Source: Gymnopus androsaceus JB14 (taxonomy: Eukaryota; Basidiomycota; Agaricomycetes; Agaricales; Omphalotaceae). From it: DNA of 64,000 bases. The stretch covers positions 1-64,000 of the forward strand of contig ML769412.1 in NCBI GenBank assembly GCA_009733575.1. Reading direction: 5' to 3'. Below the pieces are notes generated by a model. That model was not told the origin of the DNA. It made no database searches and saw only the letters and a program-made list of their open reading frames with translations. Below are positions 44,996 through 55,709 of the stretch, piece after piece. The first letter of the stretch is position 1; the number at the start of each line of letters is the position of its first letter. Both the position numbers and the translations under genes were made by a program.

Positions 44996-45793
44996 TGCAG
45001 CCAGGCTTAGTTTCTGAAAATCAATTATATAATGAGTGAGAGGAAAAAGGTTGACACGCACAGTGATTTCTGGGCCCTGGCACTCACGGCTAGTGCATCA
45101 AATAATTTCGAGCGAAATTGATGTCGAAATTATTTTTGAAAAAAATCGTCTTTTTCAGTATGAATCGCGGTCGAAAAAGACTGATAATTTCACCCGAAAA
45201 AGGTATCGCAATTCATTGTCTTTTTCAATCCGAATTTCGCCCGTAATCTCTATTGTTTTTCATGTGAAAAAGATAACGAAATATCTTATCTTTTTCGATC
45301 GAAATTTCTTTTAAATTTCGCTCAGGAAACGTAATGCCCAGTTCCTGCCGGGAGCTGGGCAGGAACTGCAAGATAGTCATGTGATTTCATACTCTTATTA
45401 CCGCTAAACGCGGGTTTGTTCCAGGCTCCCAAAGCCAACCCAAAGCCATCCCCGCTACGAGGAGTATGGCTGAAGCATGTGATCAAACGAAGTTTGAATA
45501 CTCCTCGTAGAGGGGCTGGAACAACTGTTCCGGCATCTGGTGCCGAGTACTGCCAAAAACGAGCGCTTAAATCTTTTTTTGGCGCAGTCGGCAGCCGCAT
45601 GCCGTAACAGTTATTCCAGCCGTCCTGGAGTGAGGATTCTCATGTTTTAAATGATCTGATTGGCTGCTGGTCACTTATCCGCATGATCTCAATATTTCTC
45701 ATTAAAATCCTCACGCAAGTTGAAGTACGGCTTTGGGAGACTGGGTTTGTTCTAAATGTCTCCGTCTTAAGACTGTACAGGGACAAAGGCTCT

Positions 45794-46221
45794 CACTGCG
45801 GCCAGGCCATAAAATATCGCGTGAAATACTCTAAGATAAATGTAATGATAAATGATTAGAAAATCAATATGAATTTCTCATGAAAAAATGATGATTTCTC
45901 GCGTGACAACTACTACGAAATTAACAAAGAAATTTTTTGACAATGGCACGCGAAAATCTTTATGTTTTGCACCTGAAAAATAAAACGGCCGCTCACCGGC
46001 TCTGCGGGTCTCACCGGGCGCTGAGCGGCCGTTTTATTTTTCAGGTGCAAAACATAAAGATTTTCGCGTGCCATTGTCAAAAAATTTCTGTTAATTTCGT
46101 AGTAGTTGTCACGCGAGAAATCATCATTTTTTCATGAGAAATTCATATTGATTTTCTAATCATTTATCATTACGTTTATCTTAGAGTATTTTGCGCGATA
46201 TTTTATGGCCTGGCCGCAGTG
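45794..46221. mobile_element. 428-bp foldback element with CACTG ends
   Basis: An almost perfect inverted repeat: arms of nearly 200 bp (starting CACTGCGGCCAGGCCATAAA) around a GC-rich centre (about 45990-46028, with nested GGCCGCTCA/TGAGCGGCC). Flanked by the 3-bp repeat TCT (45791-45793, 46222-46224). CACTG termini with a 3-bp duplication fit a CACTA-type MITE. The single strand would form a very stable hairpin. Confidence 0.85.
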
Positions 46222-46412
46222 TCTTGCCATCATTGAGGGAAATCACGCGTCTTGGGAGACTTCTTACAGAGCGTTTGAAAAACATGCTTTTGTAACCAAT
46301 GGGATGACTCTTGGATATTGAAAGGATAGATGCTTGCCACACTGGATGCTCTGGAATGACCTTCTTCCTTCCTGCTGCAGAGACATGATGTATGGAATCG
46401 CTTTCCTCTGGC

Positions 46413-47081
46413 AGGCCCCCGGAATCTCCTACTGAGCTCTGTCCGTCCTGCCGGCCTCAAGTACGCTATGATTTTGGGCTCGAGTACGCTATTTCGGACA
46501 AGGACGGTCACGTGAACTCAAAAAAATCGTAAAAAATCCCAAAAAATCGCAGGGGGCTCCTACACACCTCTACGTACACTATACAGCATTAGACACTATC
46601 CTGAGTGATTTTCCTAGCAGGAATTCTAATTTTAAGCACTGGAGAGGTTTTGAGTGCCTTTTTTCGCCCCTTGCTTCTGAAACGCCTGCCACCGTTTCCC
46701 TGAACGCTCATTTAGCTGCATCCTATGATGTGGACCGGTCAGTGCATCCATCCCGAGATGGTATAGGACATTGGCCACAGGTGCATGTGTGTGCAGGTGA
46801 TATTTTTTGTATGTATTAGAATCTAAATAATCTACACTACCTCTGCTCAGCTTTGAGGTTTTTGAGGACGTACTAGGACGTGTAATAAGGTACTCAAATA
46901 GTGTAAATTGACTTCGAAATTTCGGTTCGGCGCTGACGCGCCGGCCCTGAAGTACGCTAAGCCGGACAAGGACCCGATTTCTGAGGCCCAAAGTACGCTA
47001 TATTTGGACAAGGATTTTGCCAAAATCGGGTCCTAAAGTACGCTATTTCAGACAGAGCTCAGCAGGAGATTCCGGGGGCCT
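46413..47081 (-). mobile_element. 669-bp deletion derivative of the fusion transposon family
   Basis: Ends AGGCCCCCGGAATCTCCT (left) and its near-perfect inverse at the right. The first eight bases equal those of the 6,160-bp element. Subterminal repeats have the core TACGCTAT rather than GACGCTAT. The interior keeps only the last transposase exon on the minus strand: YHLHTHAPVANVLYHLGMDA, LTGPHHRMQLNERSGKRWQA, followed by a frame break. Flanking octamers (CCTCTGGC and TCCTCGGC) are not identical, so the target duplication is eroded. Confidence 0.85.
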
Positions 47082-47363
47082 TCCTCGGCAGAGGGACTGG
47101 AACTTTATCTGGCACTTTTGGCAGGTTGGATTTATATCAGGTACTTATTCTAACTTTTTTCAACCTGTGTGTATCAACAGAAAGATTCACCGAAATCTCT
47201 CAACCTTGTGGAGCTCGTCGTCGACGAAGCTCATAGCGCTAGTGAATGGGGCAAATATTTCTGTCCGGAGTACGCAGAGCTTGGTACGACTCCCGAGTGG
47301 TATTCATGTCCGTCTTGCCTCTGCTACCATGCCTGAGGACGTTATCAGGGACATCACATGACC
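47082..47363 (+). pseudogene. RecQ/DEAH-type helicase gene fragment
   Basis: After a possible intron ending near 47180, the plus strand reads ISQPCGARRRR in one frame and, in the relevant frame, LVELVVDEAHSASEWGKYFC, PEYAELGTTPEW, then VRLASATMPEDVIRDI. DEAH (motif II) followed by S/A-S-x-W-G, and SAT (motif III), fit the fungal RecQ-like helicases. Only the motif II-III part remains, in two frames. It was probably captured inside the CACTA-like element. Confidence 0.7.
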
Positions 47364-47859
47364 ATCCTGCCCAGTTCCTGCCCAGCTCCCGGCAGGAACT
47401 GGGCATTACGTTTCCTGAGCGAAATTTAAAAGAAATTTCGATTGAAAAAGATAAGATATTTCGTTATCTTTTTCACATGAAAAACAATAGAGATTACGGG
47501 CGAAATTCGGATTGAAAAAGACAATGAATTGCGATACCTTTTTCGGGTGAAATTATCAGTCTTTTTCGACCGCGATTCATACTGAAAAAGACAACTATTT
47601 TCAAAAATAATTTCGACATCAATTTCGCTCGAAATTATTTGATGCACTAGCCGTGACTATTCTGGCTGAGCGCCTTGAACGTTCAACTTCGAAGAAAGAA
47701 AAAGGGGAAGCGCTTAAAATCAAATTAGACGCTGTAGTTTCTCAACTTTTGCAACAGAGCATCTTCGGAATCTGCCACAGCTCTTGAACCAGTTACGCTC
47801 GGCCAAATTCTCAAGCCCAATAAATTCTTCCAGCAGCATGCTTCAAAGTTTGCGCGCAA

Positions 47860-49660
47860 GTTCCTTCCGTATCTCAGCTTTCAAGAAGGTTATCTGAACT
47901 TGAACAATTTTGGCGATCATTTCCAGATTGTCCTGGTATTAAGCTTATTCGTTCTCCAGGATCATACGGCGCTCTTCCAAAAGTTGTCACTGAAGCGTGC
48001 AATGCTGATACAATGGCAGGAGCGAAACACCGATTACTACTATCGTATCGGTTTTATTCAACCATCCGATCAATGTCCGGGAGAAGCTAGCCAAGTTCGT
48101 TGGTACCTCGAACGTCAACGAGGTTGTCATAGTTGGCAACACGTCCTCTGGCACCGGGTTCGTCTTTATGAACTCTTTTTGGCAGTCCGACAACATCATT
48201 ATTCGCTGTAGGTCGCTCATCTTGTTCCCTCGATCCCGTCTTGAATGATCTTTTCGATTAGGCAGTACCACAATACATCCAGGATGTTACCCCCGGCATC
48301 CAGATATTTGAGTTCCAACTACTTTTCCCTACCACGCGCAAAGCTGTGCTTGAAGGATGGAAAAAGCACCTCGATAATGTAAAGCAGAACGCACCACAAG
48401 ATTATTGCTATCGTTGATTCGATTGTCGCCAACCCTGCAGCGGCCATGCCTTGGAAGGAGACGGTGGCGATTTGCAAGGACGCGGGGATTTGGACTATCG
48501 TCGATGGTATGTTTGTTACTTTTCTTTTTCCGTACCAGTGTAATGTAACCTTTTCTTTATATACTCGTGGCCACGGAAAGTGACGGGCCGGCAGTTGTCA
48601 GCCACACATTTTCGATACCCTCTCATCAGCGCTACAGCCAACCCATGCACTCCAAAATTTTTTGGGAGGCGATCTACCTTAATATAATATTTCCATCAAC
48701 TTAAAATTCTGCGTATCTTCTGTTAGAATTCAAGACAGTATCAACAACCTGGTGTGTGACAAGTCCCCGGCCCGTCACTTTCCGTGGCCACGAGTATAGG
48801 CGCTCTCTTCTTGTAACGCTGACTTCTTCGCTTTCTTCGAGCTTCTTCGTTCAAAGTAGCGTGAGTACTTGTTTACTCGATACGCTCACAAAGTTTATTC
48901 GTTCTATAGAACTGTTACAAATGGTTCAATGCAAAACGAGGCTGCGCCTTCCTCTGTATGCCTAAAAAGTTCGTTCGTTCATTTTGCTACTTCTGACATA
49001 TACGACAGATCACAGGAGATCATGTTGACCATTTTCCCGACCTCTGCTTTCTATGGGGGGTCGAGACTCGACCAACCTCATCAAGTAGTTCCAATGTACG
49101 GTTCTATCGATTTTATCGGTGACGCTACCAGCTTCAACAATCTATACTTGTCATCAGATATCGGTACTTTCGACTACACACATCACTTCTCCTTTCACGT
49201 CGCTCTTCAGTGGCGTGAATGGACCGGTGGTGAGGCAGCTATCCAGACGTACTGCAACAACCTGGCGAAAGAGGGCGGTAAATTTTCTGCTAGGATGATG
49301 GGCACGGAGGTAATGGCGAGTCCGTGTTGGCTATGATGAATTAATTCCTTTTTCAGAGTTGCTCTTCGTTCTAAGTCTTGAATCTACATGTTATCCGCAG
49401 GTAAATGTTGCTCTTCCGTTTCCCAGTGATTTCGGAACGACATGCGATGCGTCAGTCGGGACCGCTCTGAGCAGCAAGTTATTTAAACAAAATAAATATG
49501 CCGCGACCTTTTGGCATGGTGGACGCTGGTGGACCAGGGCCAGCGCGCAGATCTAGAGTGAAGTAAACCGTCGAGTCTTCGCTTTAATTTTCCCTTGACA
49601 GCTCGATGACTTTCGAGTACTCGGAGATCTATATGTACTGAAATCCTTAATGACCCGACG
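47860..49660 (+). pseudogene. class V aminotransferase (isopenicillin-N-epimerase-like), broken
   Basis: Successive plus-strand pieces match a PLP-dependent class V enzyme: FLPYLSFQEGYLNLNN; GSYGALPKVVTEACNADT; NVREKLAKFVGTSNVNEVVI then VGNTSSGTGFVF; KIIAIVDSIVANPAAAMPWK; VAICKDAGIWTIVDG (PLP Asp region); NCYKWFNAKRGCAFLCMPKK (the PLP-binding Lys in CYKW); YGSIDF; WTGGEAAIQTYCNNLAKEGG; QVNVALPFPSDF; YAATFWHGGRWWTRASAQIY. Several junctions need frame changes that are not at introns (for example near 48050 and 48410), and a 231-bp MITE sits between the VDG and NADFFA parts. Probably inactive. Confidence 0.75.
48564..48794. mobile_element. 231-bp MITE with TA target duplication
   Basis: Inverted ends CTCGTGGCCACGGAAAGTGA at the left and the exact inverse at the right, flanked by TA on both sides (48562-48563, 48795-48796). 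No coding content. Tc1/mariner-type by its TA site (inference). Confidence 0.85.
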
Positions 49661-49799
49661 CGGATGGTATTTTTCTATGGTAGTGCAATCCTCGAAAACT
49701 CCCTGCAGCCTTGCAAGATTGCGCCTGCACTTGATCCCAAATGTATGGTTCCGTATGGCGGAAGGGAGCTTCCTCGTCGTAGTCGATATGTGAATATTT

Positions 49800-50235
49800 T
49801 CATGTAGCATTGGGTGATGGTGCTTCATTCAGATTTGCTGGAATCTCAGGAATTATTGAGGTTCAATTCGAATATGATGGAACTTGTTCGTACTTCGCAG
49901 GGACAGATCCCCTCTGGACGCAGGCCGATTGAGGGCAGTTATGAGGAAGATGGTGAGTGGAACTCATTCTCATCATTCGTCGGTCTAACCTTGTCGATTT
50001 CTAGGTACCAAACTATACCATGGAATGGCCATCGTTAACGGTATTAAATCCCTGGAAAGACTTCTTGTCATCTGTACGTTGCAGCTATATTCCGTATGAA
50101 CCCACTCTTAATCACTCCTTCGACAAGTGGAGGCTGCAATGTACCCTTCGCCGGAGAGGAACACGGCGTACGGGAGGATTATGAGACTTTGTGAGTGAGA
50201 GCGTACATATTCTCAAAAAGCACTCACATACGCAC
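49800..50235 (+). other. unidentified relic between aminotransferase and RidA
   Basis: Coding-like pieces: FRFAGISGIIEVQFEYDGTC, SYFAGTDPLWTQAD, then in another frame SYEED joined over an intron to GTKLYHGMAIVNGIKSLERL, and later SGGCNVPFAGEEHGVREDYE. I do not recognise the family. Frames do not join cleanly, so it looks decayed like its neighbours. Confidence 0.4.
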
Positions 50236-50255
50236 ATAAAATAGATGCTGGAGAG

Positions 50256-50640
50256 AAGAGCCTATCGCCCAACTGATGCTGTGCAGTGTGATTTCTACTC
50301 CCAATGCTCCTAGCGCGATTGGACCTTATTCTCAGGCGATCAAAGTTGGAGATCTGCTCTTTGTCTCTGGATCCATTCACCAACGGTCGAATTGTAGAAG
50401 GAATTGATAACCAGGCAACCCAGACTCTCGAGAACTTGACCGCTATTGTCAGGTGGATCAGACTTGGGCAAAGTCACAAAAACTACGGTCAATTCTTTGA
50501 AAGACATGAAAGACTTTGCGGCTGTTAACGGAATCTACGCGGATGTTTTCGGTTCACACAAGCCTGCTCGCTCTGCGGTCGAAATTTCCCATCTTCCGAG
50601 GGATGTGTTTGCCGAGGTGGAATGTATCGCAAATGGCATG
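50256..50640 (+). pseudogene. RidA/YjgF-type enamine/imine deaminase, frameshifted
   Basis: The order of blocks matches Rid[31 protein letters not shown], then in a second frame [26 protein letters not shown], then in a third frame SDLGKVTKTTV, LKDMKDFAAVNGIYADVF, RSAVEISHLPRDVFAEVECI. RidA removes reactive enamines formed by PLP enzymes, so the place next to an aminotransferase gene is sensible. The two breaks (near 50375 and 50455) mean it is inactive if the sequence is right. Confidence 0.8.
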
Positions 50641-51540
50641 TTTTTTTGGTTATAACCAATTTTGGCACCCATCTCAAGCACACTGCTCACCCTACTCGCA
50701 CGACGAGGGAATGGATCAGTATACGCGCAAGTACGGGTACAGTAGGAGGTCACCTTGAACGAGTTGTAATGCTCATCGGGAATGAACTCGTCTCGAGCTT
50801 CTACAGACTATAGAAGTGGTCAGGATTTGATCAGCTTTATAGAGCTTGTCCTCACCTTGAATTCTACGATGAAGGCAAAGTCAAACCCTTTGTGGTGCCC
50901 TTCATGGTTAATGTTTCGTCCTCCTGCGGGGGTCAATCAGTCAAACGGCACCTGCGTCGTAACTGAACGTCGAAAACTCACCGACAGGCATTTCAATGAC
51001 TTTGTGCGCACTATGTTTATACATTTCTACGAGTCCATCGACCACCTGTCGTTTTTGCTCTTCGCTACTACTAGCTCCAGGTTTGTACTTCAAAGCTACG
51101 AAACGGGTGACGGTAGGCATACTGCAGCTGGCTCTTGTAAACTGGTGAGATTCGATGTTATTCGATATCTCTAAAATCCCTTCTTTTGTACTACACAGTA
51201 CGTACTTTGATTTTAAGTGGGAGCAAGGTTGTATTCTGAAATCTGGAAAGGCAAGTCCGACATATTATAAGCATAGTAGTAAGCACAAGTAGGTATTATT
51301 AATGCAAGTTTAGAGAAACATTTTCTGCGGCCGGTCAGCGGTACCGAGACCGGAAACAAGTCGCCGGCCTCAGTCACAGAGTTCTTCCAACGACAACGAC
51401 GACACAAGATCCTCATTGGGAATGTCAAGCCACTCTTCTCAGATCACCAAACTTCGACAAAAGCATAATCGTCCTAGTACTTATCCGCCAACTTCAGAGG
51501 TAGGATTTGCCCCTTGGTTGATTGGAAGCAAAAGCGGTGA
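50641..51540. other. degenerate sequence, no gene model
   Basis: Several short coding-like runs occur on the plus strand around 50830-50930 (LEFYDEGKVKPF, VVPFMVNVSSSCGG) without start, splice or frame continuity. 51180-51540 shows nothing. Confidence 0.35.
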
Positions 51541-52035
51541 TATTCGACAACCTCTTCATGCGGAATCGCTAGTAGTTCACGGTACTGCTGAACATTGTAA
51601 AGTTTTTATCGGTGCTTTTTATGCATGCCTTTTTCTGCTGAGTGCAATAATCGTTTGGCTTCTGGCTTTAGTTCAGGCTCTGACTACGTACTGAATCTGT
51701 CAAAGCTGTATGCTAACAGCCACTCTAGGCTGCGAGATGCCTAAATTCAATGCTTGTTAAGACGTTTAACTGAAGAGATCAGCCGACTCCATGGATCTAC
51801 TGAATCTTACTACTTACATCGCCTGTAAAGTAGTACTTAGTGAACCGGTCAAAGCAAGGTCAAAGCAAGAAAAAGCATCTCGGAAAGGAAATGCTCTGCC
51901 TGGTTACATAAGCCGCCGTTGAATCTCTCTTCGGAACAGAGCTTCAAGTTCAACTTCCTTCACTCACAATGACTAATTTTAAACGACCTTCTCTCACCTT
52001 CTCAAACCTAATCCCCTGTTCCCTTATCCTTTGAA
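51541..52035 (+). pseudogene. duplicated promoter and 5' end of ERV25
   Basis: Matches 55301-55770 over about 470 bp: GCAATAATCGTTTGGCTT, ACATCGCCTGTAAAGTA, TGGTTACATAAGCCGCCGT, and the start region with ATG at 51969. The frame reads MTNFKRPSLTFSNLIPCS and stops after 21 codons, where the full gene continues. A truncated segmental copy in the same orientation. Confidence 0.85.
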
Positions 52036-52269
52036 GGAGGCGCGTCGACTAGTGGGAATTTCGAACTCCGACCCGAGCACGAGCGTTACAGCATGCCATC
52101 CGCGTTTTAACATTTTCTCCATACAGGTTTTTTTTCACTGCTTGGCGCACGACTTGCATAGGTTGCTCCTTCAAAAAATAAAGCACTTATGACGTTTCAG
52201 CGTCACGTCGAAGCTCCACGCTGTATGAAATATAAAGTCCATGGTGTGTCCCGTAAATCTACCTCCTAC

Positions 52270-52893
52270 AGGACCTCGGAAACTCCCCCCAAACGTTGTC
52301 CGGAATAGCGTATTTTAGGTCGCGATTTTGGCGATTTTCCTGTCCGATTATAGCGTATTTTACGCCAAAATATCAGCTTCCCTGTCCTGATATAGCGTAC
52401 TTTAGATCGGCGCGTCTGCACCGAACCGAAATTTTTGAGGGATTTTGCACCCAAAGAAGCATGCCAAAGCTGAAGAAGCACAACGCTGAAGCGCTAAAGT
52501 GCAGCAACAGAAGTAAAGTTTACGAGTAACGAGTAGAAGTCTAATACGTACAAAAATTTTACCTTAGCTTCATTATCCCGTCGTTAGATTATGGTCATTC
52601 AGGGAAACGGTGGCAAGCGTTCCAAAAGCAGGGGGCAAAAAAGGCTCTCAAGGCTTTACCTGCTTTGAAAATTATAATACCTGCCCGAAAAGGACCTCAG
52701 GAATGCATTTAGGTCATTTTTAACGTACGTAGAAGCCTGTAGGAGCGCTCAGGAATTTTTTGGAATTTTTTGGAATTTTTTTTTTGAAATTCACGTGACC
52801 GTCCCTATCCGAAATAGCGTATTTGAGCTCAAAATCATAGCGTACTTCAGGGCACTTGACCGGACAAGGTCTGATAGTAGTTTCCGAGGTCCT
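52270..52893 (-). mobile_element. 624-bp deletion derivative of the fusion transposon family
   Basis: Inverted ends AGGACCTCGGAAACT / AGTTTCCGAGGTCCT, flanked by a perfect 8-bp target duplication CCTCCTAC (52262-52269 and 52894-52901). Subterminal repeats have the core TAGCGTATTTT (inverse AAAATACGCTA). The interior keeps the last exon of the transposase on the plus reading at 52585-52710: GKRWQAFQKQGAKKALKALP, then ALKIIIPARKG and a stop, matching the end of the 6,160-bp element. The intact duplication suggests recent movement. Confidence 0.9.
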
Positions 52894-52924
52894 CCTCCTA
52901 CATCCTACATTCCGCGCCATAATA

Positions 52925-54082
52925 ATGCCTGAGAGCCCATCTTCTGGCGCTACTCCCAGTACTCCGACCCTTGGTTCTGCGGAGCGTGCTCATGGTGTCA
53001 TGATGTTCTTCGCATTCGGAGTCTTGTATGTAGTCCAATAGCGCACTTCGTCCGACACATTGACTAGATATTTTCCACGTTTCAGCGTGCCCGCCTCGTA
53101 TGATATGTCCCTCGTCCTATCCTTCTAAAGCTGATGCATGATAGAGCTATCCTCACTCGCTACCTTCGCCGCTTTCCCCTCTCTGGACCGAAGCTTTGGT
53201 TCTTCCCCGTTCATCTCCTCTTGAATGTCCTCGCCCTTGCATTCTTCCTTGTCGGTTTCACGATCGCCATATTCATCTCAGGTGACGAACAGTTTCAATC
53301 TGCGCACAAGGTGACTTCGACATTGTCCCCATTCTTCCTATCTTTGCGCGTCCACTGATATTCAAACTTTATTTGATGAATTAGAGGATCGGACTTGCAT
53401 TAGCCATCCTATTCCTCCTGCAAGCTATGGGTGGTCTGACGATGGCCCTGATCCACAATCGTTATCCGACACAACGTCGTGATCACCCCTTCATTGACCG
53501 ACCCCAGTGAGCATCACGTCCCTTCATCCCATGCAGCCGCCGTTGCTTAAGATAGCAATTATTTTTCAGCTGGCTCCTTGGCTGGACAATCCTCCTCTTA
53601 GGCTTCGTCAACAGTATGTCTCCTTCTCCCTCTCTTCCCAGGACCCATACCGTGGTGCTCATGCGATCTTTAGTTTCACTCGGGCTGTACATCCCCGGCG
53701 GCACAACTCGTACGTTCACAGTGTATCTCCAATGTCTCCGCCCAAAGCTGACCATCTCTCTGTGGCACTGATAGACGGCTTCCAAAGCTCCAAGACAGTC
53801 CATGTTCTTGCCTTTGTCTGGCTGGGTCTTCTCTGCGTTGGTATAGCCGTTAGTAAGTCTAATTTCCTCCTACCATATCTTCCAAGATCTTTGCGACTGT
53901 TGCTTAACGCTGATTATAATTATCGTTGAACAGCAGAAGGCATGTACAGGTGGAGCTCGCGCCACGGGAATGACAATTGGCGTAACCCTGCGGGTGCGGC
54001 CGCTCTGCAGGAAGAGAAGTCCACGAATGCGAACAGCGTTGGAAACAGAACGAGTAGGACAAGCGGACATGTGGTTGAATGA
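52925..54082 (+). CDS. cytochrome b561-domain membrane protein
   Basis: ATG at 52925 (MPESPSSGATPSTPTLGSAE). After splicing the protein has five membrane segments with four His at the usual b561 positions: AHGVMMFFAFGV; FPVHLLLNVLALAFFLVGF; FQSAHKRIGLALAILFLLQA; RPHWLLGWTILLLGFVNIGL; VHVLAFVWLGLLCVGIAV. The tail ends RTSRTSGHVVE. Cytochrome b561 domains bind two haems and move electrons across membranes using ascorbate or similar donors. No DOMON or N-terminal signal domain is seen, so it is the short form. Introns are short GT-AG, including one directly after VPAS. The start codon lies only 23 bp behind a transposon target site. Confidence 0.75.
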
Positions 54083-54261
54083 TTGAACGATAGAGATGCA
54101 ACAGTGCAAGATAGATAGAGGTTTATGGCGAGTCCTTTGCATTGGAAGCTATGTTTCAGAATCGCGGATATCTGTGCGCGGAACTACTACTGTTTTAGTG
54201 CTCTTGTTTTAATGCTTGTATGAATGCTAATATGATGTTATTTCATGCTCTTTTCTTTGAG

Positions 54262-54890
54262 TTATTTAGCTAGCTCGACGACCTTACCTTCGGGACTTGA
54301 TTCACCAACAGCATTTATACGGACCCGGGTTTCGTCTCTGACCGAATTGACTTCTAGGACGAAAGTATGCGCACGTTCTTTCTTTCTTTCGCTCTTTCGC
54401 TCTTCCATAGACGATATATCCAAATGTAAACTCCACCCAACCTCTACGCCTGTTATTCCGGTCTCCAAGCGACCTTGCCTTGTCTTAAACGAACGATGGA
54501 TAGTTAGTCTTTCGTTGGAGGGAATGGTTATTTCGTGTTGATCTTGAAATTCCGGGTTCGCTCACATTCAGGTGACCCGACGGTTGAGGCTGAGACTTCA
54601 ATCCAACTCTGCTACTTCTACCTAAATAACCATCTACCCATTTGATGTCCTCTATCAACCAACGAAAATGATTTCCCAAAATCTTCATCACTTCCGACTG
54701 TTTTCCTATCGACAATAGTGTCACGACGACCTATCACGAATTGTATTCCTCATGCATAGCTCTAATGCAAATATTTTCCCGGGCATCTATCTCTGCCTCG
54801 ATCCGTACCAGCTTAGCCATGCTGCTAGTTGTGCCTTGGGCCATCTTGCAGAATGACTATGTGGGAGGCTTGATAGCAACGTCCCTGCAT
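54262..54890 (-). CDS. unrecognised protein, frame interrupted
   Basis: The minus strand reads MAQGTTSSMAKLVRIEAEID, ARENICIRAMHEEYNS, then TGA TAG in frame, then LLSIGKQSEVMKILGNHFRW, LIEDIKWVDGYLGR. In another frame come EFQDQHEITIPSNERLTIHR, TGITGVEVGWSLHLDISS and a charged end (RDETRVRINAVGES, KVVELAK). The two stops might be inside an intron, but I cannot find sites that keep the frame. No family recognised; a helical N-terminus and beta-rich C-terminus are suggested. Confidence 0.35.
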
Positions 54891-55049
54891 GATCTCTTCC
54901 TCGGTCTCCTTCTCAAATTCAACAGAGATTTAGCAAGGATGCTACGCTGGAAGTCCAAGTTCCTTGTTGGTGACCACAAGTTCGTCTCGCTATCATCTAG
55001 CCCACAGCAGCATGATTGCAGTAGTGGTGTTGATGTCAGGCTCCCGTGA

Positions 55050-55709
55050 AGTTAGGTCATACTGCACAGAATATCATCTTTAATTTTTGGTTAATACAAT
55101 GTTATGATATCATCAATGATAATGTGAAGGGTTTTAGACCGACCAAGTACGAAGTAGTACTAGTAGATAAAAGTGCCCAATGGCTTAGTCTCTCGTAGGC
55201 AGACTCGAATACAGATGTCAATCCGTATGCACACATCCGAACGGATCGTCAGTGTATAACGAGGTGCTTAGAGGAGACTAAGTAAAGCGGAAGCAGAGAT
55301 ACTCAACAGCCTCTTCATGCGGAATCACCAGTAGTATGGCTCACAGTCCAATATTAGACATTGTGAAGTTTCTACAGGTGCCTTAACTATGAATATCTCT
55401 TTTTCACTAAGTGCACTAATCGTTTGGCTTTCGGCTTTAGTTCAGGCTCTAAGTATAGTACTGAATCCGTCCAAGCTTGAGGCGTATGTCAGCAGCTTCT
55501 AACACGCATAACTGAAGAGACTGGTTGACTGCTCCAAGGCTCGACTGAGTCTTATTATCTACATCGCCTGCAAAGTACTTTATTGGACCCTTCATCGCGG
55601 TCAAAGCAAGAAAAAGCATCCCAGAAAGGCAATGTTGCCTGCCTGGTTACATAAGCCGCCGTCGGCACAAATATCTGTTCGGAACAGCTTCCAATTTGCT
55701 TCGTTCACG
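55050..55709. promoter_or_regulatory. upstream region of ERV25
   Basis: No gene. The part 55301-55709 is duplicated at 51541-51968. A conserved GGTTACATAAGCCGCCGT (55643-55660) may include the TATA-like core. Confidence 0.5.

Larger units (their letters stand above)
45085..47655. mobile_element. CACTA-like non-autonomous element with about 285-bp inverted ends
   Basis: Long inverted repeats at about 45085-45370 and 47372-47655, outer ends CACGGCTAGTGCATCAAA. They are rich in GAAAAAGA/TCTTTTTC and CGAAATT motifs that repeat within each arm. A 3-bp direct repeat ACT flanks the element (45082-45084 and 47656-47658), as in CACTA (CMC) transposons. No transposase is present. Inside lie a foldback element (45794-46221), a derivative of the fusion transposon (46413-47081) and a helicase gene fragment. 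Nucleotide identity between the arms is high, so the element is not old. Confidence 0.7.

Noticed and set aside
53483..53803. Minus-strand frame over the cytochrome b561-like gene
   Set aside because: It overlaps introns and exons of a gene with conserved His positions on the plus strand.
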